Source: Pseudomonadota bacterium
Lineage (GTDB): Bacteria > Myxococcota_A > Polyangia > Haliangiales > Haliangiaceae
Length of the DNA stretch: 14,328 nt
Reading direction: 5' to 3'
Assembly: GCA_023386455.1 (NCBI GenBank)
Contig: JAEWJO010000377.1
Span: 1 to 14,328, forward strand
The notes below the pieces were generated by a model, which saw nothing but the letters and a program-made list of their open reading frames with translations, was not told where the DNA came from and ran no database searches. Shown in pieces: positions 5,770 through 12,888 of this stretch. Both the position numbers and the translations under genes were made by a program. Numbering within the stretch: position 1 is the first letter of the stretch; every line of letters begins with the position of its first letter.

Positions 5770-7568
5770 CAGCCGACCGTCTCCCCTGGTCCGACGTAAC
5801 GCAGGACGAGAATTGTACAGTCATCGGCAAGCGTGGGGGAATGCCTCGTCACCGCGTCGAAGAGCGAGGTCTGGATGTCGCGAACCGGCTTGGTCGCTCT
5901 CGGCTCGAGGACCTCGACGACGCCCTCGTAACCGAACGGTGTGCCGTCCTTGTTCTCCGCCTCGGTGACGCCGTCGGTCAGAAGAACGAGGAGGTCGCCC
6001 GGATGCAGCCGCCACTCCTGCTCGACGTTGACGTGATCGATGTCGTCGCTGATCGCGAGGAACGTGCCCTTCGTCGCGAGCATCTCGATCGTCTGGGTCG
6101 CCGCACGCCAGCACACCGCGTCCATGTGCGCGCCGGCGACGGTGAGCACGCCGCCCTTGCGATAGCGCATCAGCGACAGCGTCATGTGCCGCTCCGCCTC
6201 GAGGCGATCGTGGACGTTCTCGAACAGCACCCGGTTCATCGTCCTGATGACGTCCCTGGGGCGCGCGTCGGGCTGCGCGCGGACGAGCGTCGCGACGCCG
6301 GTCTGCACCATCATCATGACGAGGCCGGCGGTCAGGCCGTGCCCCGAAGCATCGCCGACGGCGATCCAGCAGCCGTCGTCGACGGTGAGCACGTCGTAGT
6401 AGTCGCCACCGACCTCGGTCGCCGGCATCATCCGCGCCGAGATCTCGAAGCCCTCGACGTCGAGGTTCCGCGGCAGGATCGAGGTCTGGATGCGGGCCGC
6501 GATCTCGAGCTCGCGCGCGAGCCGCTCCTTGTCGGCGAGCGACCGCCGTGACTCGTCGAGCTCGTTCGCCATGCGATCCATCGCGAGGCCGAGATGCTGG
6601 ACCTCGGTCGGACCCGCGATCGCCTTCGCGCGGAGGTCGCCGGCGGCGATCGAGCGCGTGCGCGCGACGAGCGCGTCGATCGGCCGCGACAGGCGGCGCG
6701 AGAGACCGAACGCGAGCACGAGCGCCGCGATCACCGCGGCGCCGAGCAGGATGAACAGGATCCGCACGATCTTTCGCGCCGGCGCGAGCGCCTCGTCGAT
6801 CGAGCGCAGGAGCAAGTAGCCGATCTTGTGGTCGCCGTCGTAGCCCGGCATCTGGACGAGCTGCGCGTAGTAGTGCGTGCCACCGAGCGAGACCTCGCGC
6901 TGCCCGGCGCGGAGCGCGTCGAGCGCGGGACCGAGCTCGCCCGGACCGACGCCCGCGGGGAGCTTCGTCAGCGGCGCACGATCGGAGATGACGACGAGCA
7001 GGCCGCCGGTGTGCTGCGCGACGGTCGCCGCGAAGTCATCGTCGATCGCGTGCCCGACGACGAGCGCACCGACGACGCGCGCGCCGAACTCGAGGCGGCA
7101 GCCGGAGACCTGGTACGCCCGGTCGTCGGCGAACCACACGCCCGCGCCCTGCCCCTTCGCGAGCGCGTCGCGGACGACCGGCCGATCGGCGAGCGAGAAC
7201 CCGACCGCCTCGGGCGCCGCGCTGTCGGCGATCAGCGCGCCGTCGGGATCGACGATCACGAACACGCCGGCGCGGAGCGTCTCGGCGAGCGTGCGCACGG
7301 CGTCGAGGATCGTCTCGCGCGCGACGTCCTCGGTCGCGACGACCGCGCGCACGCGCGGCTCCTCGGCGACGACGCGGCACTCCTGGCGGTGCAGCGACTC
7401 GCGATTCGCGTGGAGGTCGAGCGCGACCTCGCGGCTGCGCGCCAGCTCGCTGGCAACGCGATCGCGCGTCGATCGATCGAACACGACCGCGATCGTGCCG
7501 ATCGTGGCACCGAGCACGACGACGACGAGCAGCAACACCCACAGAAATACGGTCGTGCGTAGCTTCAT
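5769..7568 (-). CDS. membrane sensor - HAMP - SpoIIE/PP2C-type serine phosphatase
   Basis: A 599-residue inner-membrane protein. TM1 is at ~7-30, followed by a periplasmic sensor (~31-265, probably Cache/PAS-like, with FVIVDPDGALIADS at 103-116). TM2 is ~268-290, the HAMP linker ~290-343, a coiled-coil linker ~340-362 and the PPM phosphatase ~365-595. Metal-binding and catalytic motifs are complete: GGDYYD (387-392), GDASGHG (405-411), LLTDGVTEA (529-537) and DDCTILVLR (582-590). Such proteins (RsbU, RsbP, SiaA) remove phosphate from a small antagonist; the slr1659-like protein downstream is the likely substrate. The ATG at 7568 overlaps the pentaheme cytochrome stop by four bases (ATGA). The open frame continues upstream to 8741 but reads there as Arg-rich out-of-frame sequence, while MKLRTT leads directly into TM1. 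The periplasmic sensor faces the compartment of the cytochromes made from the same transcript. Confidence 0.94.
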   Translation of the reverse strand: MKLRTTVFLWVLLLVVVVLGATIGTIAVVFDRSTRDRVASELARSREVALDLHANRESLHRQECRVVAEEPRVRAVVATEDVARETILDAVRTLAETLRAGVFVIVDPDGALIADSAAPEAVGFSLADRPVVRDALAKGQGAGVWFADDRAYQVSGCRLEFGARVVGALVVGHAIDDDFAATVAQHTGGLLVVISDRAPLTKLPAGVGPGELGPALDALRAGQREVSLGGTHYYAQLVQMPGYDGDHKIGYLLLRSIDEALAPARKIVRILFILLGAAVIAALVLAFGLSRRLSRPIDALVARTRSIAAGDLRAKAIAGPTEVQHLGLAMDRMANELDESRRSLADKERLARELEIAARIQTSILPRNLDVEGFEISARMMPATEVGGDYYDVLTVDDGCWIAVGDASGHGLTAGLVMMMVQTGVATLVRAQPDARPRDVIRTMNRVLFENVHDRLEAERHMTLSLMRYRKGGVLTVAGAHMDAVCWRAATQTIEMLATKGTFLAISDDIDHVNVEQEWRLHPGDLLVLLTDGVTEAENKDGTPFGYEGVVEVLEPRATKPVRDIQTSLFDAVTRHSPTLADDCTILVLRYVGPGETVG

Positions 7569-8803
7569 TTCTTCCCGGTCTTCGCCGTCTTCGGATATCG
7601 CCCGCCCAGCTTCAGCGACGTCTTCACCATCGGATGCTCCTCGACATCGGTGACCGCGAGCTGCTTCGCGATCGCGTCGGATAGCCCGCGATACACGACC
7701 TCGATCTCGAGGGTGCCCGCCGGCGCCATCGGCACGGTGAACGTCATCGCCTGCGAGCCACCGGCCGCGATGCGCGTGTCCGATGCGACCCGCAGCGCCT
7801 TCCAGAACGGCACCTCGACGTTGTTCGCGTCGACGAGCGTGCGGCCGAGCGAACGCTCCTCGTGCCAGGTCTCGGCCCCGCCGCCGTCCTTCACGCGCGC
7901 GCGCACGACGACGCGCCGCTCGGGCAGGCCCGCCGGGACCGCGTGGCCCGCGAGCTTGTTGTTCACCGTCACCGCGAGCGCACCCTGTGCATCGAGCGTC
8001 ACCTCGAGCGTCAGCGCGGTCGCGCGCAGGTCCTTCGCCTTGCCGAGGAGGCCATGGTGCGGCACGCCCTTGCGCACCGGCGAACCGGTCGCGATCGCCG
8101 CCTTGTCCCTCGGCATGTGGCAGCTCTGGCACGGGTAGCCGTCCTTCGCTGCCCAGCCCGCCTTCCAGTCCGCGTACTCGGTGAACACCGGCACGCCCTT
8201 GGGCTCCCACCAGTGGCACGTGCCGCACAGCTCGGCTTGCTTGTGCTCGGGCGAGCAGCCCATGCGGTGGAAGTAGTGGTCCGCGAGGTCGCAGCGCGGG
8301 CCGAACTTCACCATGTCGTCGACGGCGAGCGTCCACGTGCCGCCGTCGGCGCTCGGCCTTGGCTCGCGCAGCGTGTGGCAGACGTCGCAGGTGACGCCCT
8401 CGGTGACGACCAGGTCGCGCGGCGCGACGGCGGCGAGCGGCGCGTGACAGCGCTCGCAGGTCGGATCTTTCGCGGAGGCAACCGCGGTCTTGTAGAGAGA
8501 CGAGCTCACGCTGTTCGCGTGCGCCGACGTCTCCCACTCGTCGAACATCTTCTCGTGGCACTCGCCGCACCGGCCGCTGCCGGTGATCCACACCTTGCGC
8601 TCGGGCGCCGCGTCCATGGCAGGCGCCACCGCGGCGTCGCCCGCCGACGTGGAGGTGACTGCGGGCACATCGTTCTTCGCCGGCTTCTCGGACGACTTGC
8701 AGGCGACGAGCAGGACGAGGGCTATTGGGCCAGGGCCCCATTCGGCCCGAGGTGCTCGCGATTCGCGCTTCGCGCGAACCGCTCGTTGATCCCTTGGCCT
8801 CAT
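7565..8803 (-). CDS. pentaheme c-type cytochrome lipoprotein (cytochrome c554-like)
   Basis: A 412-residue exported protein. Five CxxCH haem sites are visible: CGECH (79-83), CERCH (116-120), CDVCH (139-143), CGTCH (193-197) and CQSCH (225-229). Two further Cys (171, 183) flank an H-rich stretch. The order and spacing suggest a cytochrome c554/NrfA-related multihaem fold. Residues ~262-375 form a beta-sandwich beginning near the motif GHAVPAGLPER (286-296), common in multihaem cytochromes. An LVAC lipobox at 32-35 predicts a lipid-anchored Cys. The ATG at 8803 overlaps the cupredoxin stop by four bases. The first ~24 codons are odd: Arg-rich, with poor G/C third-position bias and an inverted repeat. 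This makes the signal peptide's n-region unusually long, and no better start is visible. It probably moves electrons between periplasm and membrane partners; the substrate is unknown. Confidence 0.9.
   Translation of the reverse strand: MRPRDQRAVRAKRESRAPRAEWGPGPIALVLLVACKSSEKPAKNDVPAVTSTSAGDAAVAPAMDAAPERKVWITGSGRCGECHEKMFDEWETSAHANSVSSSLYKTAVASAKDPTCERCHAPLAAVAPRDLVVTEGVTCDVCHTLREPRPSADGGTWTLAVDDMVKFGPRCDLADHYFHRMGCSPEHKQAELCGTCHWWEPKGVPVFTEYADWKAGWAAKDGYPCQSCHMPRDKAAIATGSPVRKGVPHHGLLGKAKDLRATALTLEVTLDAQGALAVTVNNKLAGHAVPAGLPERRVVVRARVKDGGGAETWHEERSLGRTLVDANNVEVPFWKALRVASDTRIAAGGSQAMTFTVPMAPAGTLEIEVVYRGLSDAIAKQLAVTDVEEHPMVKTSLKLGGRYPKTAKTGKK
8762..8778. repeat. short inverted repeat in the 5' end of the pentaheme cytochrome gene
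   Basis: TTCGCGC and GCGCGAA form a 7-base-pair stem around the three-base loop TTC. It lies 25-41 bases inside the cytochrome reading frame, in the stretch of atypical codon use. It could form an mRNA hairpin near the start codon and tune translation, or simply be chance in GC-rich DNA. Confidence 0.35.
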
Positions 8804-9453
8804 TTGTAACGCCCGTATGGCGTGCCGTCCTTTCGCGTGTGCGTCTCCTTCTTCGCGACCTCGGTCATCTCGAGCTTCACCTGCGCGGCCTCGCCGGCCT
8901 TCACGGTGACCGTGCCCTTCGCCTCGTCTCCCGACGGCAGCCACGCGACGACCGGGTACTCGCCCGGCGGCACGCCATCGATCACGAACGCGCCCTTCGC
9001 GTCGGTGATCGTGTAGAAGCCGTTCTCGAGGATCTTCACCTTCGCGATCATGTCCGGGTGGATGTTGCAGTACACGTCGACGGTGCCGGTGCGCTTCATC
9101 TCGACCGACTTCGCGGTGCCGCTCTTGTAGAGACCGAGGTCGAAGCGCGCGGGCCGCGAGACCGAGAACACGTTGTGAAAGATCTTGTCCTCGTTCGGGA
9201 AGTCGATCGTCGTGCCCTTCACGACCACCGTCAGCGGCGGATCGAACTGCTTCTCGCGCTGCCGGATCACCGCGTGCTGCTTCGGAGGCATCACCGTGCC
9301 GGGCACGTTCTCCAGGTAGACGACCGCCTTGGCGTCCTTCTTGTTCTTGATCGCGACGGTGCCCTTGACGCTGCCAGTCCCCGGCTTGCCGCCCGCGTCG
9401 CCGACGAGGACGACGATCGCCGCGAACATCACGCTGGTGCTGAATGTGCGCAT
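8800..9453 (-). CDS. exported cupredoxin (type I copper protein) with C-terminal carboxypeptidase-regulatory-like domain
   Basis: A 217-residue protein with an N-terminal signal segment (MRTFSTSVMFAAIVVLVGDA). The cupredoxin part (~28-142) keeps a complete type I copper ligand set: H93 (in FPNEDKIFHNVF), then C129, H132 and M135 in CNIHPDM. The C-x2-H-x2-M loop is the short form found in amicyanin; plastocyanins have C-x2-H-x4-M. Residues ~146-197 resemble a CNA-B/carboxypeptidase-regulatory beta domain (G-x-F-x-I-D-G-V-P-P-G-E-Y). It is expected to carry single electrons in the periplasm between the cytochromes encoded on either side. Related proteins are often labelled methylamine utilisation protein, but no methylamine dehydrogenase gene is present here. 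The porin stop lies seven bases upstream, and the TGA overlaps the next cytochrome ATG by four bases. Confidence 0.88.
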   Translation of the reverse strand: MRTFSTSVMFAAIVVLVGDAGGKPGTGSVKGTVAIKNKKDAKAVVYLENVPGTVMPPKQHAVIRQREKQFDPPLTVVVKGTTIDFPNEDKIFHNVFSVSRPARFDLGLYKSGTAKSVEMKRTGTVDVYCNIHPDMIAKVKILENGFYTITDAKGAFVIDGVPPGEYPVVAWLPSGDEAKGTVTVKAGEAAQVKLEMTEVAKKETHTRKDGTPYGRYK

Positions 9454-9457
9454 CGAG

Positions 9458-9462
9458 CTCCT
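9458..9462 (-). promoter_or_regulatory. Shine-Dalgarno of the cupredoxin gene, overlapping the porin stop
   Basis: AGGAG on the minus strand, four bases before the ATG at 9453. Its first two bases belong to the TAG stop of the porin gene (TAGGAG), so a ribosome finishing the porin lies over this site. Confidence 0.65.
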
Positions 9463-10870
9463 AGTATCTGATGACGAGGGAGGACGTGACGACGTCGTTG
9501 GGAATCGTCGGGATGACGCCGAGCTCTTCGTTCTTGGTCGCCTCGGCCTTCACGATGACACGTGTCCCGATCTCGGCGCGAATCCCCAGCGTCGCCCGAC
9601 CGAGGTCGGAGATGTAGACGAAGCTCGCGCCGGCCCAGTGCGTCGCATCGCGGTAGTCGACCCGGGCGTACGGGACGAACGTGTTGGTGAGGCGGTACGC
9701 GACCTGGACGTAGCCGCCCGTGTACACGAGGCACGGCGCGGCGTCGCAGCGAGCCTGGCCCGGCGTCGTCTGGCCCTTCGCGCGGCCGTGCACGACCTCG
9801 GCCGTGACCTCGAGGTCCTCGATCTCGAGATGGACGTCGGCGCCCCAGTGCCACTGGCGGACGTCGTTCTCGGGCTGGAAGTCCTGCGCGCCCCACGCGC
9901 CGCTGACACCGAGCTCGACCTTCTTCGCGATCTGGTACGACAGCCGGCCGGCGACGGTCTTCAGCGAGTTCTGATCGATCTCGTTCGAGAACGGGAAGCC
10001 CTCGTGGAAGTGGCTGCCGTTCGTGACCGCGACATTCGCGACCAGCGCCTCGTCGAGGAAGCGCGCGCGGGCCTTGAGCCCGATCGGCCGCCCGCACGTG
10101 TAGCGGCAGATCAGCGACGGCGTGACGCCGACCCGATCCGGAGACTCTAGCGAGCGGTACTCGAAGCCGAGCACCGAGTCGAACTTGCCCGCCTGCAGCG
10201 TCAGATCGAACGACTCGATCCGCGGCCGCCACTCGCCATACGCGAGCTTGACGTCGATGTAGTCGCCGACGAACAGACCGGCCGGATCCGACACGTCACG
10301 TGCGCGCGGCACGAAGTCGACGCTCGCATTCAGCTGCGCGGTCTCGCCGATGCCCGAGAACAGCGTCAGGTTCAGGTTGTTGACGAGGAACGTCGGGTTG
10401 CCGCCGGAGTTGATCGGATCGAACGTGATCGCTCGCGACTCGCCGGTGTCCGCGACGTCGCCGCGCGAGTTGATCGCCGTCGACAGCGGGTCGCCCATGA
10501 ACACCCAGCTGCCGGGCACGACGCCGGCGTACTCGGGGAAGTAGGTCGACAGGAGATCCGAGCGCGTCCCCGCGCCGTTGCCGGTCGTCGCGAACGCGCC
10601 GACGTCGAGGTAGCCGCTGATCTTGTTCTGGAGCGGCAGTAGCGCGCCGAGCTTCTCCTCGAGGTAGCTGTTGTCGTCCTTCTGCGCCTCGAGCTCCTCC
10701 TCCACCTTCTCCAGACGTTCCTCGAGCGCTTTCATTCGCGCCGTCGCCTCGGCGTTTGCATCCGGTGGCGGTTCGGCAGGGGCCTCGGCGGGCTCGGCGG
10801 GCGGTGGTTCGGCCGGCTGCGCGGCGGCGGGCGCGGCGAGGAGGACCAGGGCGTAGGCGATGCGTTTCAT
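9461..10870 (-). CDS. outer-membrane beta-barrel (porin-like) protein with N-terminal coiled coil
   Basis: A 469-residue protein. Residues 1-17 form a signal peptide (cleavage likely after AAA-Q). A Pro/Ala/Glu-rich segment follows (~19-42), then a coiled coil (~43-75, MKALEERLEKVEEELEAQ), then ~390 residues of alternating polar/aromatic strands from KISGYLDVGAF to the end. The last residues, SSLVIRY, end in an aromatic residue as in BAM-assembled barrels. The layout recalls phosphate-selective-porin (OprP/OprO)-like proteins and the porin partners of multihaem cytochromes. Two close Cys pairs (255/259 and 375/380) are unusual for a barrel and may be disulfide-bonded loops. The ATG overlaps the SO2930-like gene stop by four bases. 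With cytochrome genes on both sides, a role as the outer-membrane part of an electron conduit is attractive but unproven; a simple diffusion porin is the alternative. Confidence 0.82.
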   Translation of the reverse strand: MKRIAYALVLLAAPAAAQPAEPPPAEPAEAPAEPPPDANAEATARMKALEERLEKVEEELEAQKDDNSYLEEKLGALLPLQNKISGYLDVGAFATTGNGAGTRSDLLSTYFPEYAGVVPGSWVFMGDPLSTAINSRGDVADTGESRAITFDPINSGGNPTFLVNNLNLTLFSGIGETAQLNASVDFVPRARDVSDPAGLFVGDYIDVKLAYGEWRPRIESFDLTLQAGKFDSVLGFEYRSLESPDRVGVTPSLICRYTCGRPIGLKARARFLDEALVANVAVTNGSHFHEGFPFSNEIDQNSLKTVAGRLSYQIAKKVELGVSGAWGAQDFQPENDVRQWHWGADVHLEIEDLEVTAEVVHGRAKGQTTPGQARCDAAPCLVYTGGYVQVAYRLTNTFVPYARVDYRDATHWAGASFVYISDLGRATLGIRAEIGTRVIVKAEATKNEELGVIPTIPNDVVTSSLVIRY

Positions 10871-11805
10871 AGGGCTTGAATCCAGGCGCGGATCAGCTCG
10901 ACGGCCGCACCGTCGACCTTCTCCGTCGCGATCGGCGGCATCTGCACGTTCATCGTACGCTCGGCGATCCGCGCGAACAGCGCGCTCGTGTCCGGATCGC
11001 CCGGGACGACACGTTTCGTGTATCCGTGGTCGAGCCAGTGCTCGAGGTCGACACCGACGGTCGTCGCCACGATCTGGTTCTGCGTCGCGTCGCGCTCGTC
11101 GACGTCGAGCCGCAGCACGAGGTGCGAGTCCTGCCATGCACCACCCTCGGGGTTGTGGCAGTGGCCGCAGTTCGCGTGGAGGTAGCCGAGCGCGGGGTTC
11201 GGCGCCGCGTAGGTCGTGGCCGCGGGCGGCGGCGCCGAGAGCGGCAGCGCGCTGACCTCGCCGAGCTGCAGCGCCGAGAGGCCGAGGATGTGACCGACCT
11301 CGCCGACGTGACAGCGCCAGCACGTGTCCGCCGCCGGCGCGTCGTGCTCGGTGCCGCGCAGGTTCTCGCCGCCGGCCTTCGCGAACGTCGCGTCGGTCTC
11401 GTCGTCGTTCCACACGTACGCGCCGACGAGCGTGTCCTTCTCGCGGTTGCCGGTATCGGCGACGCGCCAGATGAGCCGCGTCTCGAGGCGCTTGCCGTCG
11501 AGCGCGAACTCCTTGAAGAACTTCGTGCCGACCGGGAACGTCCAGTGGTCCATGTCGGAGCTATCGATCTGCGCGCCCGCGGGCAGCTGGTACCACCGGT
11601 GCTTCTCGGCGCCGTCGGACCAAAGGACGTTCGCCGGCGTGAACTCGACGAGCCCCGGCGCGACCGTCTTCGCGCGGATATCGGTGTAGAGGCCGGTCAT
11701 CGACAACCTCTCCGGCATCTCCGACGGCAGCACCTCGGCATCGGGCACGACCATCGGTGGATCCGAACACGCCACCGCCCACAGGAGTACAACCGCGCGC
11801 TTCAC
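10867..11805 (-). CDS. SO2930-like diheme c-type cytochrome lipoprotein
   Basis: A 312-residue exported protein with a short signal ending in a lipobox (AVAC, Cys 13). Two haem sites are visible, CWRCH (162-166) and CGHCH (213-217). A late MPP (289-291) is a probable Met axial ligand before a final helix. The N-terminal half (LSMTGLYTDI, NVLWSDGAEKHRWYQLPAG, WTFPVGTKFFKEF, ETRLIWR, AYVWNDDETDA) matches my memory of the SO2930/HNE_0200 family of conserved cytochromes. Their function is not established. The start is GTG at 11805, which overlaps the upstream TGA by four bases (GTGA). Its frame ends in an ATGA overlap with the porin gene. The family is often paired with a parallel beta-helix protein (SO2929-like), and none is seen here. 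Confidence 0.86.
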   Translation of the reverse strand: MKRAVVLLWAVACSDPPMVVPDAEVLPSEMPERLSMTGLYTDIRAKTVAPGLVEFTPANVLWSDGAEKHRWYQLPAGAQIDSSDMDHWTFPVGTKFFKEFALDGKRLETRLIWRVADTGNREKDTLVGAYVWNDDETDATFAKAGGENLRGTEHDAPAADTCWRCHVGEVGHILGLSALQLGEVSALPLSAPPPAATTYAAPNPALGYLHANCGHCHNPEGGAWQDSHLVLRLDVDERDATQNQIVATTVGVDLEHWLDHGYTKRVVPGDPDTSALFARIAERTMNVQMPPIATEKVDGAAVELIRAWIQAL

Positions 11806-12857
11806 TGCTGCACGGGTGGCCCCTGACAGTTACCGCACCCCGGGGCCTGGCACGTCACCGTATCGTTCACGAGCGGCGGGAGGCTGAAGATGTACTCGAC
11901 GATGTCCTCGAGGTCCTGCGGCTCGAGGCCGGCGTACGGCGAGATGACGCCGCCGTGCGTCGCCGCGCACACCGCCTTGCCATCGGTGTCCTTGCCGATC
12001 GCGATCGAGCTCTTGATCTGATCGCGCGTCCAGCCGTCGAGGCCGGTCGCATCCGGCGTGATGTTGCGCGTCATGATGAAGTCCGGATACGTGGGATCGA
12101 GGAGGCCGAGCGCGCCCTTCGGGAACACGCGGCCGCCCGCGTACGACATCGTGAAGTCGAGCACGAACGAGCCGGGAGCCGTCTCGGGCGTATGGCAGTC
12201 GATGCACAGGCCGGCCATGCCCGACAGGTAGCGGCCGCGCATCGCGCTCGCGTTGTTGACGCCGCCGCGCGGCATCGGGATTTCCGCCGGGTCCGCGAAC
12301 GGCACCTGGGGAATCTGGCCGTCGTTGTACATCGACCACGGGGCCTCGTTCGGCTTCACCGTGTGGTCGATACCGGGCACCGTGCGGAGGTACGCGACGA
12401 TCGCGTCGGCGTCGGCGTCGGTCATGTTGTGGAACACCCAGTACGGCATGATCGGCGCGAGCTTCTTGCCGTCGGTGCGGATGCCGTTACGGAACGCGTT
12501 CTTGATCTGCTCGTCCGTCGCGTTCTTGAGACCGGTCGAGTGATTCGTCAGGTTGCGCGTCGAGATGCAGCCGGTCCCGTTGCCGTTGTCGGTGAACGTC
12601 GGGCTGTCGATATCGACGAAGCAGTCGACACCGGCGAGCAGCTTGTCGAGATCGCGCGTACCGTCGGGCCGCAGCGGCGTGTGACAGAACGTGCACTGCG
12701 CGAGCACGTTCATGATGTACTGCCCTCGCGCGACCTGGGACTGCGTCGAGCCGTCGGCGCTCGCGTCCGCACGCGGCGCATCGTTACCGTCGCCGCATCC
12801 CGACAACGACGCCCCCACCAGCGCTGCCACCACCACGAGCTGCCATCCACGCGTCAT
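11802..12857 (-). CDS. diheme cytochrome c lipoprotein
   Basis: A 351-residue exported protein. The signal ends in a lipobox, LSGC (Cys 21). There are two class I cytochrome c-like domains. The first has CTFCH (55-59) and a Met ligand at IMPYW (M137). The second has CIDCH (218-222), and the aligned position reads ISPYAGL (306-312), so the Met has apparently become Ser. Extra Cys at 79 and 97 and near the C-terminus (297, 336, 341, 344) may form disulfides. It resembles the cytochrome subunits of alcohol dehydrogenases and other periplasmic electron shuttles. The ATG at 12857 follows the MauG-like stop after 31 bases, with GGGGA about eight bases upstream. It probably passes electrons to or from the diheme peroxidase-like protein encoded before it. 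Confidence 0.9.
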   Translation of the reverse strand: MTRGWQLVVVAALVGASLSGCGDGNDAPRADASADGSTQSQVARGQYIMNVLAQCTFCHTPLRPDGTRDLDKLLAGVDCFVDIDSPTFTDNGNGTGCISTRNLTNHSTGLKNATDEQIKNAFRNGIRTDGKKLAPIMPYWVFHNMTDADADAIVAYLRTVPGIDHTVKPNEAPWSMYNDGQIPQVPFADPAEIPMPRGGVNNASAMRGRYLSGMAGLCIDCHTPETAPGSFVLDFTMSYAGGRVFPKGALGLLDPTYPDFIMTRNITPDATGLDGWTRDQIKSSIAIGKDTDGKAVCAATHGGVISPYAGLEPQDLEDIVEYIFSLPPLVNDTVTCQAPGCGNCQGPPVQQ

Positions 12858-12888
12858 GTTTTGTTTCCCCGGTTGATAACGACGTTGA

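Noticed and set aside
7569..8741. Upstream extension of the phosphatase reading frame to give a 990-residue protein
   Set aside because: The extension overlaps the pentaheme cytochrome in another frame and is Arg-rich with no motif. The ATG at 7568 leads straight into a membrane segment and overlaps the preceding stop by four bases.
9329..10150. A 273-codon plus-strand open frame across the porin gene
   Set aside because: It has shadow composition. The minus strand gives a coherent signal peptide, coiled coil and beta-strand pattern ending in an aromatic residue.
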